From the NCBI GenBank assembly GCA_959608595.1, contig CAUHTB010000001.1:1-16535 (forward strand): a stretch of 16,535 nt of DNA, in the 5' to 3' direction. Positions 7,017-15,636 of this stretch are shown here, piece after piece (the stretch's first letter is position 1; each line of letters starts with the position of its first letter). The notes beneath the pieces are model-generated. The model ran no database searches, had not been told where the DNA came from, and worked only from the letters and a program-made list of their open reading frames with translations. The translations under genes were made by a program, and so were the position numbers. The DNA is from an uncultured Veillonella sp. (GTDB taxonomy: Bacteria; Bacillota; Negativicutes; Veillonellales; Veillonellaceae).

Positions 7017-7040
7017 GCACCATTCCATATGGAATGATGC
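7017..7040 (-). promoter_or_regulatory. 24-bp palindrome upstream of the copy 3 gene (operator or leader hairpin)
   Basis: The core CATTCCATATGGAATG (7021-7036) is perfectly symmetric. The flanks GCA and TGC extend it to 24 bases with a single off pair, which becomes G-U in minus-strand RNA. It ends 32 bases before the start codon. No T run follows it, so it is not a normal terminator. Confidence 0.5.
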
Positions 7041-7115
7041 AGCACACAACACAAGATTACGAATTTCTAACAATAATTTTATTTTTAATTCATACTCTGT
7101 TCATTATTATAGCAC

Positions 7116-7144
7116 AAAAGCAAGGTATAATCATACCTTGCTTT
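7116..7144 (-). terminator. Intrinsic terminator after the 7166-7837 gene
   Basis: A 12-bp perfect stem (AAAGCAAGGTAT with its complement) closes a 4-base loop, with four T residues on the minus strand, 21 bases after the stop codon. Confidence 0.82.
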
Positions 7145-7165
7145 CATATTTTTCATGCTATGTAA

Positions 7166-7837
7166 TTATCTAGATGTAGCAAGCATAACCATGCCTACCA
7201 ATATGCCAATAAAGACCACAGGAATTAAAGATGCCAAAATTCCAATACCAAAAGTCGCAAGTCGTCCCTTTTCAATTTGACGCGCCATAAGTGTTAAACT
7301 CACCCAGAAACACCAAATATAGGCTACAACCTGGAATATTGTATAAGAGAATCCAATTATATATAAGATTATGTTAGGCGCATAAACATCTAGATTTAGA
7401 CCATTAACAATTAAGAATAAAATCACCTGAACAATTGATATAACAAGGGATATCACCATAGAGTATGCACTTTGATACCAACAAATCTTTAATATAGATT
7501 CATAATTAGTATGGGCACCAAATTTATTAGCTATTTGGCTGAATAAAACTGAATAAATAGCTAATATAGCAAATGTTAATAATGCATATAATACTAATAC
7601 AAAAAATCCGGCCCCAGCAAGAACCCCCAACGCAGCTCCTAGCTGTGGAGCTGAAGCCCCTAAGGAATAAACCATTCCAGCTTGTATAATCCAACTCACA
7701 AACAGACTAATAGCAAGCATCCCCATGGCACATGCAAAACCGCGTTGAATTGTACCAAATTCAACAATCTCTGGGATGCCACGTTTAAAAGGGTCTCTAA
7801 TAAGCGCCCAAAGATCTAAATACCATTTTTGTTCCAT
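7166..7837 (-). CDS. YIP1-family-like membrane protein, copy 4
   Basis: 223 residues. The N-terminus IRDPFKRGIPEIVEFGTIQRG closely matches copy 1 (RSPKKGIDEIFWFGTLEKG). Helices are at about 35-57, 72-100, 122-145, 155-185 and 195-220. The loop NYESILKICWYQSAY precedes helix 3 as in other Yip1-domain proteins. An in-frame ATG at 7867 would add ten residues, but GGAGGGG ahead of the ATG at 7837 fixes the start there. It has its own terminator and so is probably its own transcript. Function unknown. Confidence 0.72.
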   Translation of the reverse strand: MEQKWYLDLWALIRDPFKRGIPEIVEFGTIQRGFACAMGMLAISLFVSWIIQAGMVYSLGASAPQLGAALGVLAGAGFFVLVLYALLTFAILAIYSVLFSQIANKFGAHTNYESILKICWYQSAYSMVISLVISIVQVILFLIVNGLNLDVYAPNIILYIIGFSYTIFQVVAYIWCFWVSLTLMARQIEKGRLATFGIGILASLIPVVFIGILVGMVMLATSR

Positions 7838-7947
7838 ATGTTCCCCTCCAAAACATCTAAAGCACATATTTCTATTATTTTATCATAATATACTTTTAAA
7901 ATAAATATAAATTCACTTTAAATCAAAATTTGATATTGAATAGAAAA

Positions 7948-7984
7948 TAAAAAATTGATAGATACCTAAAAGGCATCTATCAAT
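7948..7984 (-). terminator. Intrinsic terminator after the fic-membrane protein unit
   Basis: On the minus strand ATTGATAGATGCC pairs with GGTATCTATCAAT (13 bp, one G-U) around TTTTA, followed by a T-rich run. It is 20 bases past the stop codon at 8004. Confidence 0.83.
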
Positions 7985-8003
7985 ATTTCAATTATGTATG
8001 TAT

Positions 8004-8573
8004 TTAAACAGACATTGATAATATAATACCACCCACACCAAAGATAAAGGATACTATATAAAAGGAAATACCCGTTATCCAAGGGCTCAGGCTAAATTGC
8101 TTAGACATTAATTGTGCCATGATAAAGACATTAATGAGTTCTATGGTACTTAATCCGCCCGCCCCACCTCGAATTTGTAAGTTTAATAAGAGATAAATAG
8201 GTGCAGCAAAAAGCATAAAAATTAAATGAATCCAACCAGCAATACAAGTATTCAAAAGTAAGTCTGCTACTAGTTGCTTATATGTAACCTGCCCCTTAAA
8301 GATCTTGAAAATACCATATAAAATACCAGAAGATGCGAGAACAAATGCTACAATACCAAGTACATATCCAACGATAGGCACTACCTCAATCTCTACTGGG
8401 CTTATAATCTCCCAAATAAATGTTTTAAAAAATGGGCTTTTGGAGAAAATTAGCGATAATATTTGTAACCCCAAATCAGTTATGATTGCTGATATAACGG
8501 CTAATAATAACATATTCTTAATAGTAATCAAATGCATCCATTTCTCTATATAAGGACCAAACAAACCATTCAT
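8004..8573 (-). CDS. Small five-helix membrane protein, YIP1-like copy 5, downstream of fic
   Basis: 189 residues with hydrophobic segments at about 20-44, 65-92, 110-131, 143-158 and 165-187. The loop VTYKQLVADLLLNTCIAG before helix 3 resembles the Yip1 loop in the neighbours. The N-terminus lacks the P-x-x-G-I motif. It starts 11 bases after the Fic stop codon and shares its terminator, so it is co-transcribed with fic. Its role may be linked to the Fic protein or the grouping may be accidental insertion into the membrane-protein array. The ribosome site is modest (GGTAGAG). Confidence 0.65.
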   Translation of the reverse strand: MNGLFGPYIEKWMHLITIKNMLLLAVISAIITDLGLQILSLIFSKSPFFKTFIWEIISPVEIEVVPIVGYVLGIVAFVLASSGILYGIFKIFKGQVTYKQLVADLLLNTCIAGWIHLIFMLFAAPIYLLLNLQIRGGAGGLSTIELINVFIMAQLMSKQFSLSPWITGISFYIVSFIFGVGGIILSMSV

Positions 8574-8584
8574 AATACTCTACC

Positions 8585-9190
8585 TTATAAATCCTCGCTC
8601 TTAAATAATTGATAACCTTCAAAATAATAACTATGGTCAAGCCCTTTCATAAATAGTTGCCGATTATTGATATCGTCAGTAAGCGCCTCTACTAATACAG
8701 CTTTAATTTCTAGATCATTTACAGGGCTGCGCTCCATAGCAGATAAATATTTTTCCTTATCAATTTGACTCCAATCAATAGTTTTTTGTAGTTCAACACA
8801 AAGCATATGATCAAGCCACAAACGCATACTACGTCCATTACCCCCTCTAAAAGGATGAGCCACATTCATTTCTACATACTTCTCTACAATTTCATCAAAT
8901 GAATTTTGTGGCATGCTTTCAATTGTTTTAACCGCTTCAGATAGATACATAACAGGAACAAAACGAAAGTTCCCTTTAGAAATATTTACAGTACGTAGCT
9001 CACCAGCAAAATCATATATATCTTGAAATAATATCTTATGGATGTCTTGTAATGTAGTCCAAGTACCACTAGACATATTATTAAGTAGGTTCTGCTCAAA
9101 TAATCTAGTCGCAGATTTTTTACTTATTCGTTCTTCTTCTCTAGCCAAAGTGGGAGAATCAGTAATGCCTAATTTATTAGTGATAACCAT
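8585..9190 (-). CDS. fic: Fic-domain protein, class III type, with altered FIC motif
   Basis: 201 residues. Fic proteins usually transfer AMP from ATP to target proteins. The FIC motif is HPFRGGNGRSMR (H112 to R123). The catalytic His, Phe, the GNGR turn and the second Arg are present, but the residue that is normally Asp or Glu and binds Mg is Gly116 (codon GGG). The C-terminus has S187-YYF-E191-G, the class III auto-inhibitory motif. The 79-residue distance from H112 to E191 equals that from H107 to E186 in the Neisseria class III enzyme as I recall it. So the fold and the self-inhibition are retained while the metal site is altered. AAAGGAGG precedes the ATG and a TATAAT lies at 9226-9231. 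It heads a two-gene unit with the membrane protein at 8004-8573. Confidence 0.88.
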   Translation of the reverse strand: MVITNKLGITDSPTLAREEERISKKSATRLFEQNLLNNMSSGTWTTLQDIHKILFQDIYDFAGELRTVNISKGNFRFVPVMYLSEAVKTIESMPQNSFDEIVEKYVEMNVAHPFRGGNGRSMRLWLDHMLCVELQKTIDWSQIDKEKYLSAMERSPVNDLEIKAVLVEALTDDINNRQLFMKGLDHSYYFEGYQLFKSEDL

Positions 9191-9275
9191 ATTGGACCTC
9201 CTTTTTATTTTATCTCGTAATATATATTATACTATATTCGTTAAACTTTAGTAGAAACTAACATAGCATGCAAAT

Positions 9276-9300
9276 AAAAAAGCAGCCCTTTTAGGGCTGC
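9276..9300 (-). terminator. Intrinsic terminator after znuA
   Basis: On the minus strand GCAGCCC-TAAAA-GGGCTGC is followed by six T residues, 12 bases past the znuA stop codon. Confidence 0.9.
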
Positions 9301-9312
9301 CATTCATTCATC

Positions 9313-10218
9313 TTATTTCAAAGATGCTGCAATTTTTGTAAGGTTTTCATCCATACGTTCTAAGTATGTTTTATTATCTTCGTTACTTTCGATTGTGTAA
9401 ATAGTTTCTACCTTAGCACCAACTTCGCTTGCCAAAGTCTTGGATACTTCTGGGCTAGCCATTTCTTCTGCGAAGATAGTAGTGATATTGTTTTCTTTAC
9501 AATACTTGATGAGTTCTGCCAATTGCGCTGCATTTGGTTCGCCTTCAGCAAATACATCTTCTACACTGTTTTGTTCCAAACCAAAGTCACGACATAGGTA
9601 CGCAAATGCTGCATGACCGGTAACAAAGTTTTTATGAGGCGCTTGTGCAAATTGACCTTCATATTTCTTAATCATTTCATCAAGTTTAGCTACGTAGTCA
9701 TTGTAATTCTTTTCGTAGTAATCCTTATTAGCTGGGTCAGCTTTTACAAAAGCATCTTTAATATTTTTCACTTCGATTTTTGCATTTTTTAAAGATAACC
9801 ATGCATGAGGATCTTCCGCACCATGTTCTTTAATTTCTTCAGGATCAGTATTTTTGATAGCTTCTACGCCCTCTGTAGCAACAACAGTGATGAGCTTGCT
9901 ATTTTTAGCCGCATCAATCGCTTGTTGTGCCCAAGGTTCCATACCGAAACCGTTGTACACGAATACTTGAGCTGTTGCCAATTGTTTCATATTGTCAGGT
10001 TTCAACTCGAAATCATGTGGCTCTACGCCATCTGGAATGATAGTAGATACCTCTACCTTGTCACCACCAATAGCCTTTGCAAATTCAGCCATTGCATTAA
10101 AACTTGTTACCACTTGGATCTTCTTACTTGCCTGTTCCTTCGGTGCATCATTACCACAGCCTGCAAATAGAGCGGCCATCATGATGCCTACAACTAACAA
10201 AACCAGTTTCTTGACCAT
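9313..10218 (-). CDS. znuA: Metal (Zn/Mn) ABC transporter substrate-binding lipoprotein
   Basis: A 301-residue cluster A-I binding protein that would capture Zn or Mn outside the membrane for ZnuBC. A lipoprotein signal ends with LFAGC, giving lipidated C21. Likely metal ligands are H68 in PHDFELKP, H138 in DPHAWLS, H202 in TGHAAF and an acidic residue near E277. The long His-rich loop of many zinc-specific members is reduced to a short acidic segment (EEIKEHGAED), so zinc versus manganese cannot be settled from sequence. The ATG has GGAGG six bases upstream. The gene is divergent from znuC across a shared 147-bp regulatory region and is closed by a strong terminator. The neighbouring Fur-family gene supports metal control. 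Confidence 0.9.
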   Translation of the reverse strand: MVKKLVLLVVGIMMAALFAGCGNDAPKEQASKKIQVVTSFNAMAEFAKAIGGDKVEVSTIIPDGVEPHDFELKPDNMKQLATAQVFVYNGFGMEPWAQQAIDAAKNSKLITVVATEGVEAIKNTDPEEIKEHGAEDPHAWLSLKNAKIEVKNIKDAFVKADPANKDYYEKNYNDYVAKLDEMIKKYEGQFAQAPHKNFVTGHAAFAYLCRDFGLEQNSVEDVFAEGEPNAAQLAELIKYCKENNITTIFAEEMASPEVSKTLASEVGAKVETIYTIESNEDNKTYLERMDENLTKIAASLK

Positions 10219-10283
10219 CGTAGTCCTCCTTTTGTTAATCCTGAACGCTATGCCTTCATAGAATACTACTTATTCTTTTATTG

Positions 10284-10301
10284 CAGTTGCGACTCAGTTG
10301 C
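10284..10301 (+). repeat. Direct repeat CAGTTGC in the znuA-znuC control region
   Basis: CAGTTGC occurs at 10284-10290 and 10295-10301, with starts 11 bases apart, so both face the same side of the helix. The second copy overlaps the -35 of the znuC promoter. It is a candidate regulator site. Confidence 0.45.
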
Positions 10302-10326
10302 ATTTATAATATAGTTATAGTATAAA
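10298..10326 (+). promoter_or_regulatory. Promoter of znuCB
   Basis: TTGCAT (10298-10303), a 17-base spacer and TATAAA (10321-10326), about 40 bases before the znuC start codon. Confidence 0.6.
10303..10326. promoter_or_regulatory. Candidate Fur/Zur-type operator between znuA and znuC
   Basis: A 24-bp A/T-rich inverted repeat, 20 of 24 positions symmetric, runs from TTTATA at the left to TATAAA at the right. It overlaps the -10 of both divergent promoters, so a bound repressor would shut both. Its composition suits Fur-family boxes. The exact box of this organism is not known to me. Confidence 0.45.
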
Positions 10327-10346
10327 CTTACTCAGAATTTTGTCAA
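10317..10346 (-). promoter_or_regulatory. Promoter of znuA
   Basis: On the minus strand, consensus TTGACA (10341-10346), 18-base spacer and TACTAT (10317-10322). Its -10 overlaps the -10 of the znuC promoter. Confidence 0.6.
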
Positions 10347-10365
10347 TTAGAAAAGTGGTTTTTAT

Positions 10366-11137
<772 letters not shown>

Positions 11138-11145
<8 letters not shown>

Positions 11146-11956
11146 TTATGATTTTATGCAAAACGCCTTCTTTGTAGCTATCTGCATTTCCCTCTTATGC
11201 CCCTGTATCGGTATCTTTATGGTACTACGCCGTTCTAGTATGATTGGTGATACCATGAGCCATGCATCTCTAGCAGGTATTACATTAGGCTTATTAACAA
11301 ATACGAATCCTATCTTAGGAGCATTTATCTTTACTGCTATTTGCGGTGCCCTTATAGAGTTCTTGCGGAAATACTTCTCTCACCATCTAGATTTGATTCT
11401 TACTATTATTTTATCTCTTAGCATCGGTACAGCTATTACTCTTATTAGTTCAGGTAAATTAAAAGCTAATGCCAATGTATTCTTCTTTGGCAGTATCTTA
11501 ACCGTGAACGCTACGGATATGATTAGTATTGCAGTGCTAACAGTTTTATCTGTTCTTACATTGTATTTCTTGTACAATTCACTCCTTTACATCGCTTATG
11601 ATGAAGAGGCGGCCCGCGTAGCAGGTGTTAAAGTAGACTTTATTAACTATATTTTTGCTATCTTAATGGCTGCTGCCGTATCTATTTCTATTAAGATTGT
11701 CGGTGTCCTCGTATTAAGTGCTATGATTGCCTTACCGGTAGCATCGGCATTGCAGTTGGAAAAAGGATTTAGAACAACATTACTCTGTTCTATTGGATTT
11801 AGTTTACTAGCCATGGTTATTGGCCTATTTGGATCCTACTATCTCAATGTAGCACCAGGTGGTTTTGTGTCTCTTACATCGGTGGCAATTCTCCTAGTAG
11901 TATTAATCATTAAAAACATCCGTACAATCTTACGTCGTATGCAATTTAGTAGATAA
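11138..11956 (+). CDS. znuB: Metal ABC transporter permease
   Basis: A 272-residue inner-membrane ABC-3 family permease with about eight hydrophobic helices. Conserved features include MVLRRSSMIGDTMSHASLAG near the N-terminus and the segment around DEEAARVAGVKVDF (about residues 154-167), which lies where the ATPase contacts are expected. It forms the channel for the ion delivered by ZnuA. An upstream in-frame TTG at 11123 is rejected because GAGGAGGTG lies over it and serves the ATG at 11138. The start overlaps the znuC stop by eight bases. Confidence 0.92.
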
Positions 11957-12059
11957 ACCCCAATAATAATCAATATGTACCTAGATATTCAATTAGCACT
12001 ATTAGTTACCTATATAAGTGTATAGCATATTAGTATTAAAACAGAATCGAAAGAGCGTT

Positions 12060-12467
12060 ATGAATACAACAAGTTGGCCTGAAGGCATAAAAAAAACCAA
12101 ACAGCGCGAAGCAATTTGGTCCGTATTAACAACTACAGATAAACCTATTACGGCTATGGAAATCGCAGAGCGATTAGGCGATGGTAGCACTACATGGATG
12201 TCTACTATTTACCGCACTCTTGAGCTGTTAGAAACAAAGGAAATCGTTACCCGTACAACACTCATGGGTAGCGATATGGCATACTATGAAATTACACCAC
12301 ATACACACCGCCACTATGCAGTGTGTACAAAATGTGGAGCCATGATACCTCTGCACACATGCCCTGTTGTAGAAATGCCACAGGAATTAATTGATGCAGG
12401 CTTTACGGTGACGGAGCATCATTTGGAAATTGCCGGAACATGTAAGGATTGTAAGAATAAAGGTTAA
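12060..12467 (+). CDS. Fur-family metal-dependent regulator (Zur/Fur/PerR type)
   Basis: 135 residues, standard Fur length. An N-terminal winged helix (about 10-75, with STIYRTLELLETKEIV as the recognition region) is followed by HTHRHYAVCTKCG, with the first structural zinc pair C89 and C92. The second pair is C128 and C131 in CKDC. Extra possible metal ligands are H81, H83, H85, H99, C101, H120, H121 and E123. An upstream in-frame GTG at 12018 has no good ribosome site; the ATG at 12060 follows AAAGAGCG. It lies 103 bases after znuB with no terminator between, so it may be read through from znuCB. Context suggests it controls zinc uptake (Zur), but Fur or PerR identity cannot be proved from sequence. 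Confidence 0.88.
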   Translation: MNTTSWPEGIKKTKQREAIWSVLTTTDKPITAMEIAERLGDGSTTWMSTIYRTLELLETKEIVTRTTLMGSDMAYYEITPHTHRHYAVCTKCGAMIPLHTCPVVEMPQELIDAGFTVTEHHLEIAGTCKDCKNKG

Positions 12468-12493
12468 TAAAAACTCTCTAAATAAATCAAACA

Positions 12494-12524
12494 AAAAGGG
12501 CGTAACTTTGAAAGTTACGCCCTT
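12494..12524. terminator. Shared terminator of the Fur-family gene and dcuA
   Basis: AAGGGCGTAACTTT and AAAGTTACGCCCTT form a long perfect stem. Five T residues follow on the minus strand and a weaker T-rich stretch on the + strand. It sits between the two convergent genes. Confidence 0.85.
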
Positions 12525-12570
12525 ATCTAATTTTAATATATTTTGTATTAACTTTATTGAGCTTTCACCA

Positions 12571-13911
12571 TTACAGCATCAATGGAGCTACTACAAAGCC
12601 AAGTGCTACTGCGATAGCAATGGATAGCACGCCTGGGATGAAGAATGGATGGTTAAATACGAGTTTACCGATTCGTGTAGAGCCGGTGTCATCCATTTGT
12701 ACAGCCCCCAAAAGTGTTGGGTATGTAGGCAATACGAAGAGTGCAGATACAGCTGCGAAGGATGCGATAATAATATATACGGATCCTGGGTTCTCTGGAG
12801 TAATACCGAGAGCTAAAATTACAGCAGGTACCAACGCCTGTGTAGTTGCCGCTTGGCTATACAACAATGTACTAGCAAAGAAGAATGCTACAGCTAACAA
12901 GAACGGATATGCCGTTACCATGCTAGAAGCAAGAGCTTTGATTTCAGGAATATGACCTTTTACGAAAGTATCACCCAACCATGCTACACCTAATACGCAG
13001 ACACATGCGGATAAACCAGATTTGAATGTGCTAGTATTAACAAGTTGTGCTGTATCAATCTTACAGAAGTAAGTAATGGCTGCTGCAATAATCATCATGA
13101 AGCCGATGATAGCATCATTTCGACCAAAAATAACTGGTTTAACAAGACCAATGTTTTTGGAGATTGCAGTTGCATAGAATACAATACAAATAATACCAAT
13201 TAAGAAAATCAATACAGAAGTTTTTGCGCCTGGTTTCAAATGGAAATCGGCATTTTTTTCACGAGGTGGTGTCACGTGACCTGCTGCCAAACGTTCTTGG
13301 TATACTGGATCAGAAGACAAATCATTATTCGCAAATGTAGACATAACAAAGGCAGTAATCATAACTGCTACGAATGTTGTAGAAATACAAATAGCGAGTA
13401 ATGTTGGGTAGTTTACACCGAATGGTTCAAGGAAACCACTCATAGCAACAACTGCTGCAGATACTGGGCTCGCTGTAATAGCGATTTGGCTCGCTACAAC
13501 GGCGATGGATAATGGTACAGATGGCTTAATGTTTTCACTTTTCGCCACCTCTACGATTACTGGAATCATAGAGAATGCTGTATGACCCGTACCGGCTAAT
13601 AGAGTTAAGAAATACGTTACTGTTGGTGCTAAATAGTTGATGTGTTTAGGGTTTTTGCGCAAAATATTTTCCGCAATACGCACCAAATAATCAAGACCAC
13701 CGGCTAACTGTAAGGCACAGATGGCAGCGATAGCAGACATGATGATGAGAATTACATCCCACGGAATCTGTCCAGGGAACATACCCATACCAAGGCTTAA
13801 CAATACTACCCCAAGGCCGCCAGCGTAACCGATGCCCATACCACCGAGGCGAACACCAAGGAAGATGGCACCAAATAAAATAAGAACTTGCATAATTACA
13901 TAAATGTCCAT
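12571..13911 (-). CDS. dcuA: Anaerobic C4-dicarboxylate transporter, DcuA type
   Basis: A 446-residue polytopic inner-membrane carrier that exchanges or imports succinate, fumarate, malate or aspartate during anaerobic growth. Hallmarks are LGVRLGGMGIGYAGGLGV near the N-terminus, AGGLDYLVRIAE, TYFLTLLAGTGH, AITASPVSAAVV, CVLGVAWLGDTFV, LLYSQAATTQAL and PTYPTLLGAVQMDDTGSTR near the end. These agree with E. coli DcuA as remembered, more than with DcuB. An in-frame ATG at 13944 exists, but AAAGGAGG seven bases before the ATG at 13911 sets the start. It is monocistronic, with its own terminator at 12494-12524. An A/T-rich leader of about 100 bases precedes it, in which I could not fix a promoter. 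Confidence 0.93.
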   Translation of the reverse strand: MDIYVIMQVLILFGAIFLGVRLGGMGIGYAGGLGVVLLSLGMGMFPGQIPWDVILIIMSAIAAICALQLAGGLDYLVRIAENILRKNPKHINYLAPTVTYFLTLLAGTGHTAFSMIPVIVEVAKSENIKPSVPLSIAVVASQIAITASPVSAAVVAMSGFLEPFGVNYPTLLAICISTTFVAVMITAFVMSTFANNDLSSDPVYQERLAAGHVTPPREKNADFHLKPGAKTSVLIFLIGIICIVFYATAISKNIGLVKPVIFGRNDAIIGFMMIIAAAITYFCKIDTAQLVNTSTFKSGLSACVCVLGVAWLGDTFVKGHIPEIKALASSMVTAYPFLLAVAFFFASTLLYSQAATTQALVPAVILALGITPENPGSVYIIIASFAAVSALFVLPTYPTLLGAVQMDDTGSTRIGKLVFNHPFFIPGVLSIAIAVALGFVVAPLML

Positions 13912-14029
13912 ACGATGACCTCCTTTATACATATATAGTATCATAGATATGCAAAATTATCATCGCATTTTCACAATGTATAGTCTATAGTTTAAAGATA
14001 TAACTAAAACATCATAATAAATAAATATA

Positions 14030-14086
14030 AAAAGCTATATATGTCGACGACTCTACTCACGTAGCATCATGATATATATAGCTTTT
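14030..14086 (-). terminator. Terminator of the bioDA operon
   Basis: A 13-bp stem (AAAAGCTATATAT with its complement) encloses a 31-base loop that holds a small inner hairpin, CTAC-GTGA-GTAG. Five T residues follow on the minus strand, about 45 bases after the bioA stop codon. Confidence 0.75.
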
Positions 14087-14128
14087 CCTTTTAGCCTAAC
14101 TCTTTATAAAATACTTAGGCATAAATCG

Positions 14129-15517
14129 TTATAGAATAATTGGCCGTAAATCTTCGAGAATCCCCTCTTCTTCGGTAGCTCGTTGGATACTTTCACCAAC
14201 GATGCGAACCATATCCTCTAATTGGTCCACAGTGGACGCCAATGGAGGCATGAGAATTACTACATCGCCGATAGGACGGCAAATAAGGCCTTGTTCACGG
14301 GCAAGAATAGCCACCTTAGCCCCTACCGCATCATTTGGACGATATGCTTCATGAGTGGCCACATCTTTTTCAAGTTCAATACCTACGATGAGGCCTCGTT
14401 GACGAACCTCTTTCACATGTTTTAATTTTTCAATAGGTTTTAATGCATTAGTGAAAGCCTCGATTTTTTTAGGCAATCCTTCGATGACCTTCTCTTCGCG
14501 GAAAACTTTCAACGAAGCCAATGCAACCGCACAAGCTAAGGCGTTACCTGTGTAGGAGTGACCATGATAGAATGTTTTCTTTTCTTCAAAGGTGCCAAGG
14601 AATGCATCAAATATGCGTTGTGTAGTCAATGTTGCGGCAAGAGGCATATAACCACCAGTAATACCTTTTGATAAGGTCATAAAGTCTGGAGCCACATCTT
14701 CGTGTTCGCAGGCAAAGAATTTACCAGTACGACCAAAGCCTGTTGCCACTTCATCAACAATGAGAAATACGTCATGTTTCGCAGTCAATTCACGAACCCG
14801 TTTCAAATAGCCATGAGGCATGACGAGCATGCCTGCTGCAGCTTGAACCAATGGTTCCATAACGAGAGCTGTGATTTCATCACCCTCTTCATTAAGGATG
14901 CGTTCTAATTCAGCCAAAGACTCATCAAAGGCTTTATCTCGATCCGCTACGTCGCGATATACACCAGGGCTTGGCAAGGTCAACGGTTTGAATAATAGAT
15001 TATGGAATACTTGGTGGAATAATTGAATACCGCCTACAGATACAGTACCTAATGTATCCCCATGATAGCCTGCATTAAGGGCGATAAATTTAGTCTTTTT
15101 CGTTTGTCCCACTAGTTGGCGGTATTGGTAGGCCATCTTAATAGCAACTTCAATAGCCGTACTACCATCATCAGACAAAAATACTTTATTTAAACCTTCT
15201 GGGGCGAGCTCTACTAATTCTTTACACAATTGTGCAGATGGTGGGCTTACAAGACCGAGCAATGTGCTATGAGCAATTTTATCCACTTGTTCTTTCAATG
15301 CCTGGTTTAATACAGGATGATTATGACCATGAATGTTAACCCATAAGGAGGACACGCCATCATAATACTTTTTACCGTTCTCATCGATGAGGTATACCCC
15401 CTCACCACGTTCGATTACGACTGGTTCTTGTGCCAACCAATCTTGCATTTGTGTAAATGGATGCCATACAAACTCATGATCCCATTGTGCTGCTTGTGAA
15501 AGCTGTTTCTCTGCCAT
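14129..15517 (-). CDS. bioA: Adenosylmethionine-8-amino-7-oxononanoate aminotransferase
   Basis: A 462-residue class III PLP aminotransferase that converts 8-amino-7-oxononanoate (KAPA) to 7,8-diaminopelargonate in biotin synthesis. Y151-H152 stacks the cofactor, D255 in IVDEVATGFGRTG holds the ring nitrogen, and K284 in LSKGITGGYMPLA binds PLP. HGHSYTGN is the conserved substrate-side motif. The N-terminal motif is WHPFTQM, with Phe where the E. coli SAM-using enzyme has Tyr (HPYT). The overall sequence looks closer to the Bacillus enzyme reported to use lysine as amino donor, so SAM as donor is not certain. GAGGTG precedes the ATG. It follows bioD by 119 bases with no terminator. Confidence 0.94.
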   Translation of the reverse strand: MAEKQLSQAAQWDHEFVWHPFTQMQDWLAQEPVVIERGEGVYLIDENGKKYYDGVSSLWVNIHGHNHPVLNQALKEQVDKIAHSTLLGLVSPPSAQLCKELVELAPEGLNKVFLSDDGSTAIEVAIKMAYQYRQLVGQTKKTKFIALNAGYHGDTLGTVSVGGIQLFHQVFHNLLFKPLTLPSPGVYRDVADRDKAFDESLAELERILNEEGDEITALVMEPLVQAAAGMLVMPHGYLKRVRELTAKHDVFLIVDEVATGFGRTGKFFACEHEDVAPDFMTLSKGITGGYMPLAATLTTQRIFDAFLGTFEEKKTFYHGHSYTGNALACAVALASLKVFREEKVIEGLPKKIEAFTNALKPIEKLKHVKEVRQRGLIVGIELEKDVATHEAYRPNDAVGAKVAILAREQGLICRPIGDVVILMPPLASTVDQLEDMVRIVGESIQRATEEEGILEDLRPIIL

Positions 15518-15636
15518 TTCGTCACCTCATATGTACAATTTTACAAACTATAATTCTCTATCCCTATAAAGCTCTACTACTATAACAATCTATTAATATA
15601 AATGATTAGGCCAGATTAAATTACAATATCTAACTA

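Noticed and set aside
12557..12955. 132-codon plus-strand frame opposite dcuA
   Set aside because: The dcuA strand has unmistakable conserved motifs over the same bases.
14030..14086. Riboswitch upstream of dcuA
   Set aside because: The hairpin with its T run points to the minus strand immediately after bioA and is fully explained as the bioDA terminator.
15518..15636. Separate promoter or terminator between bioD and bioA
   Set aside because: No hairpin with T run and no good -35/-10 pair is visible; the genes are treated as one operon.
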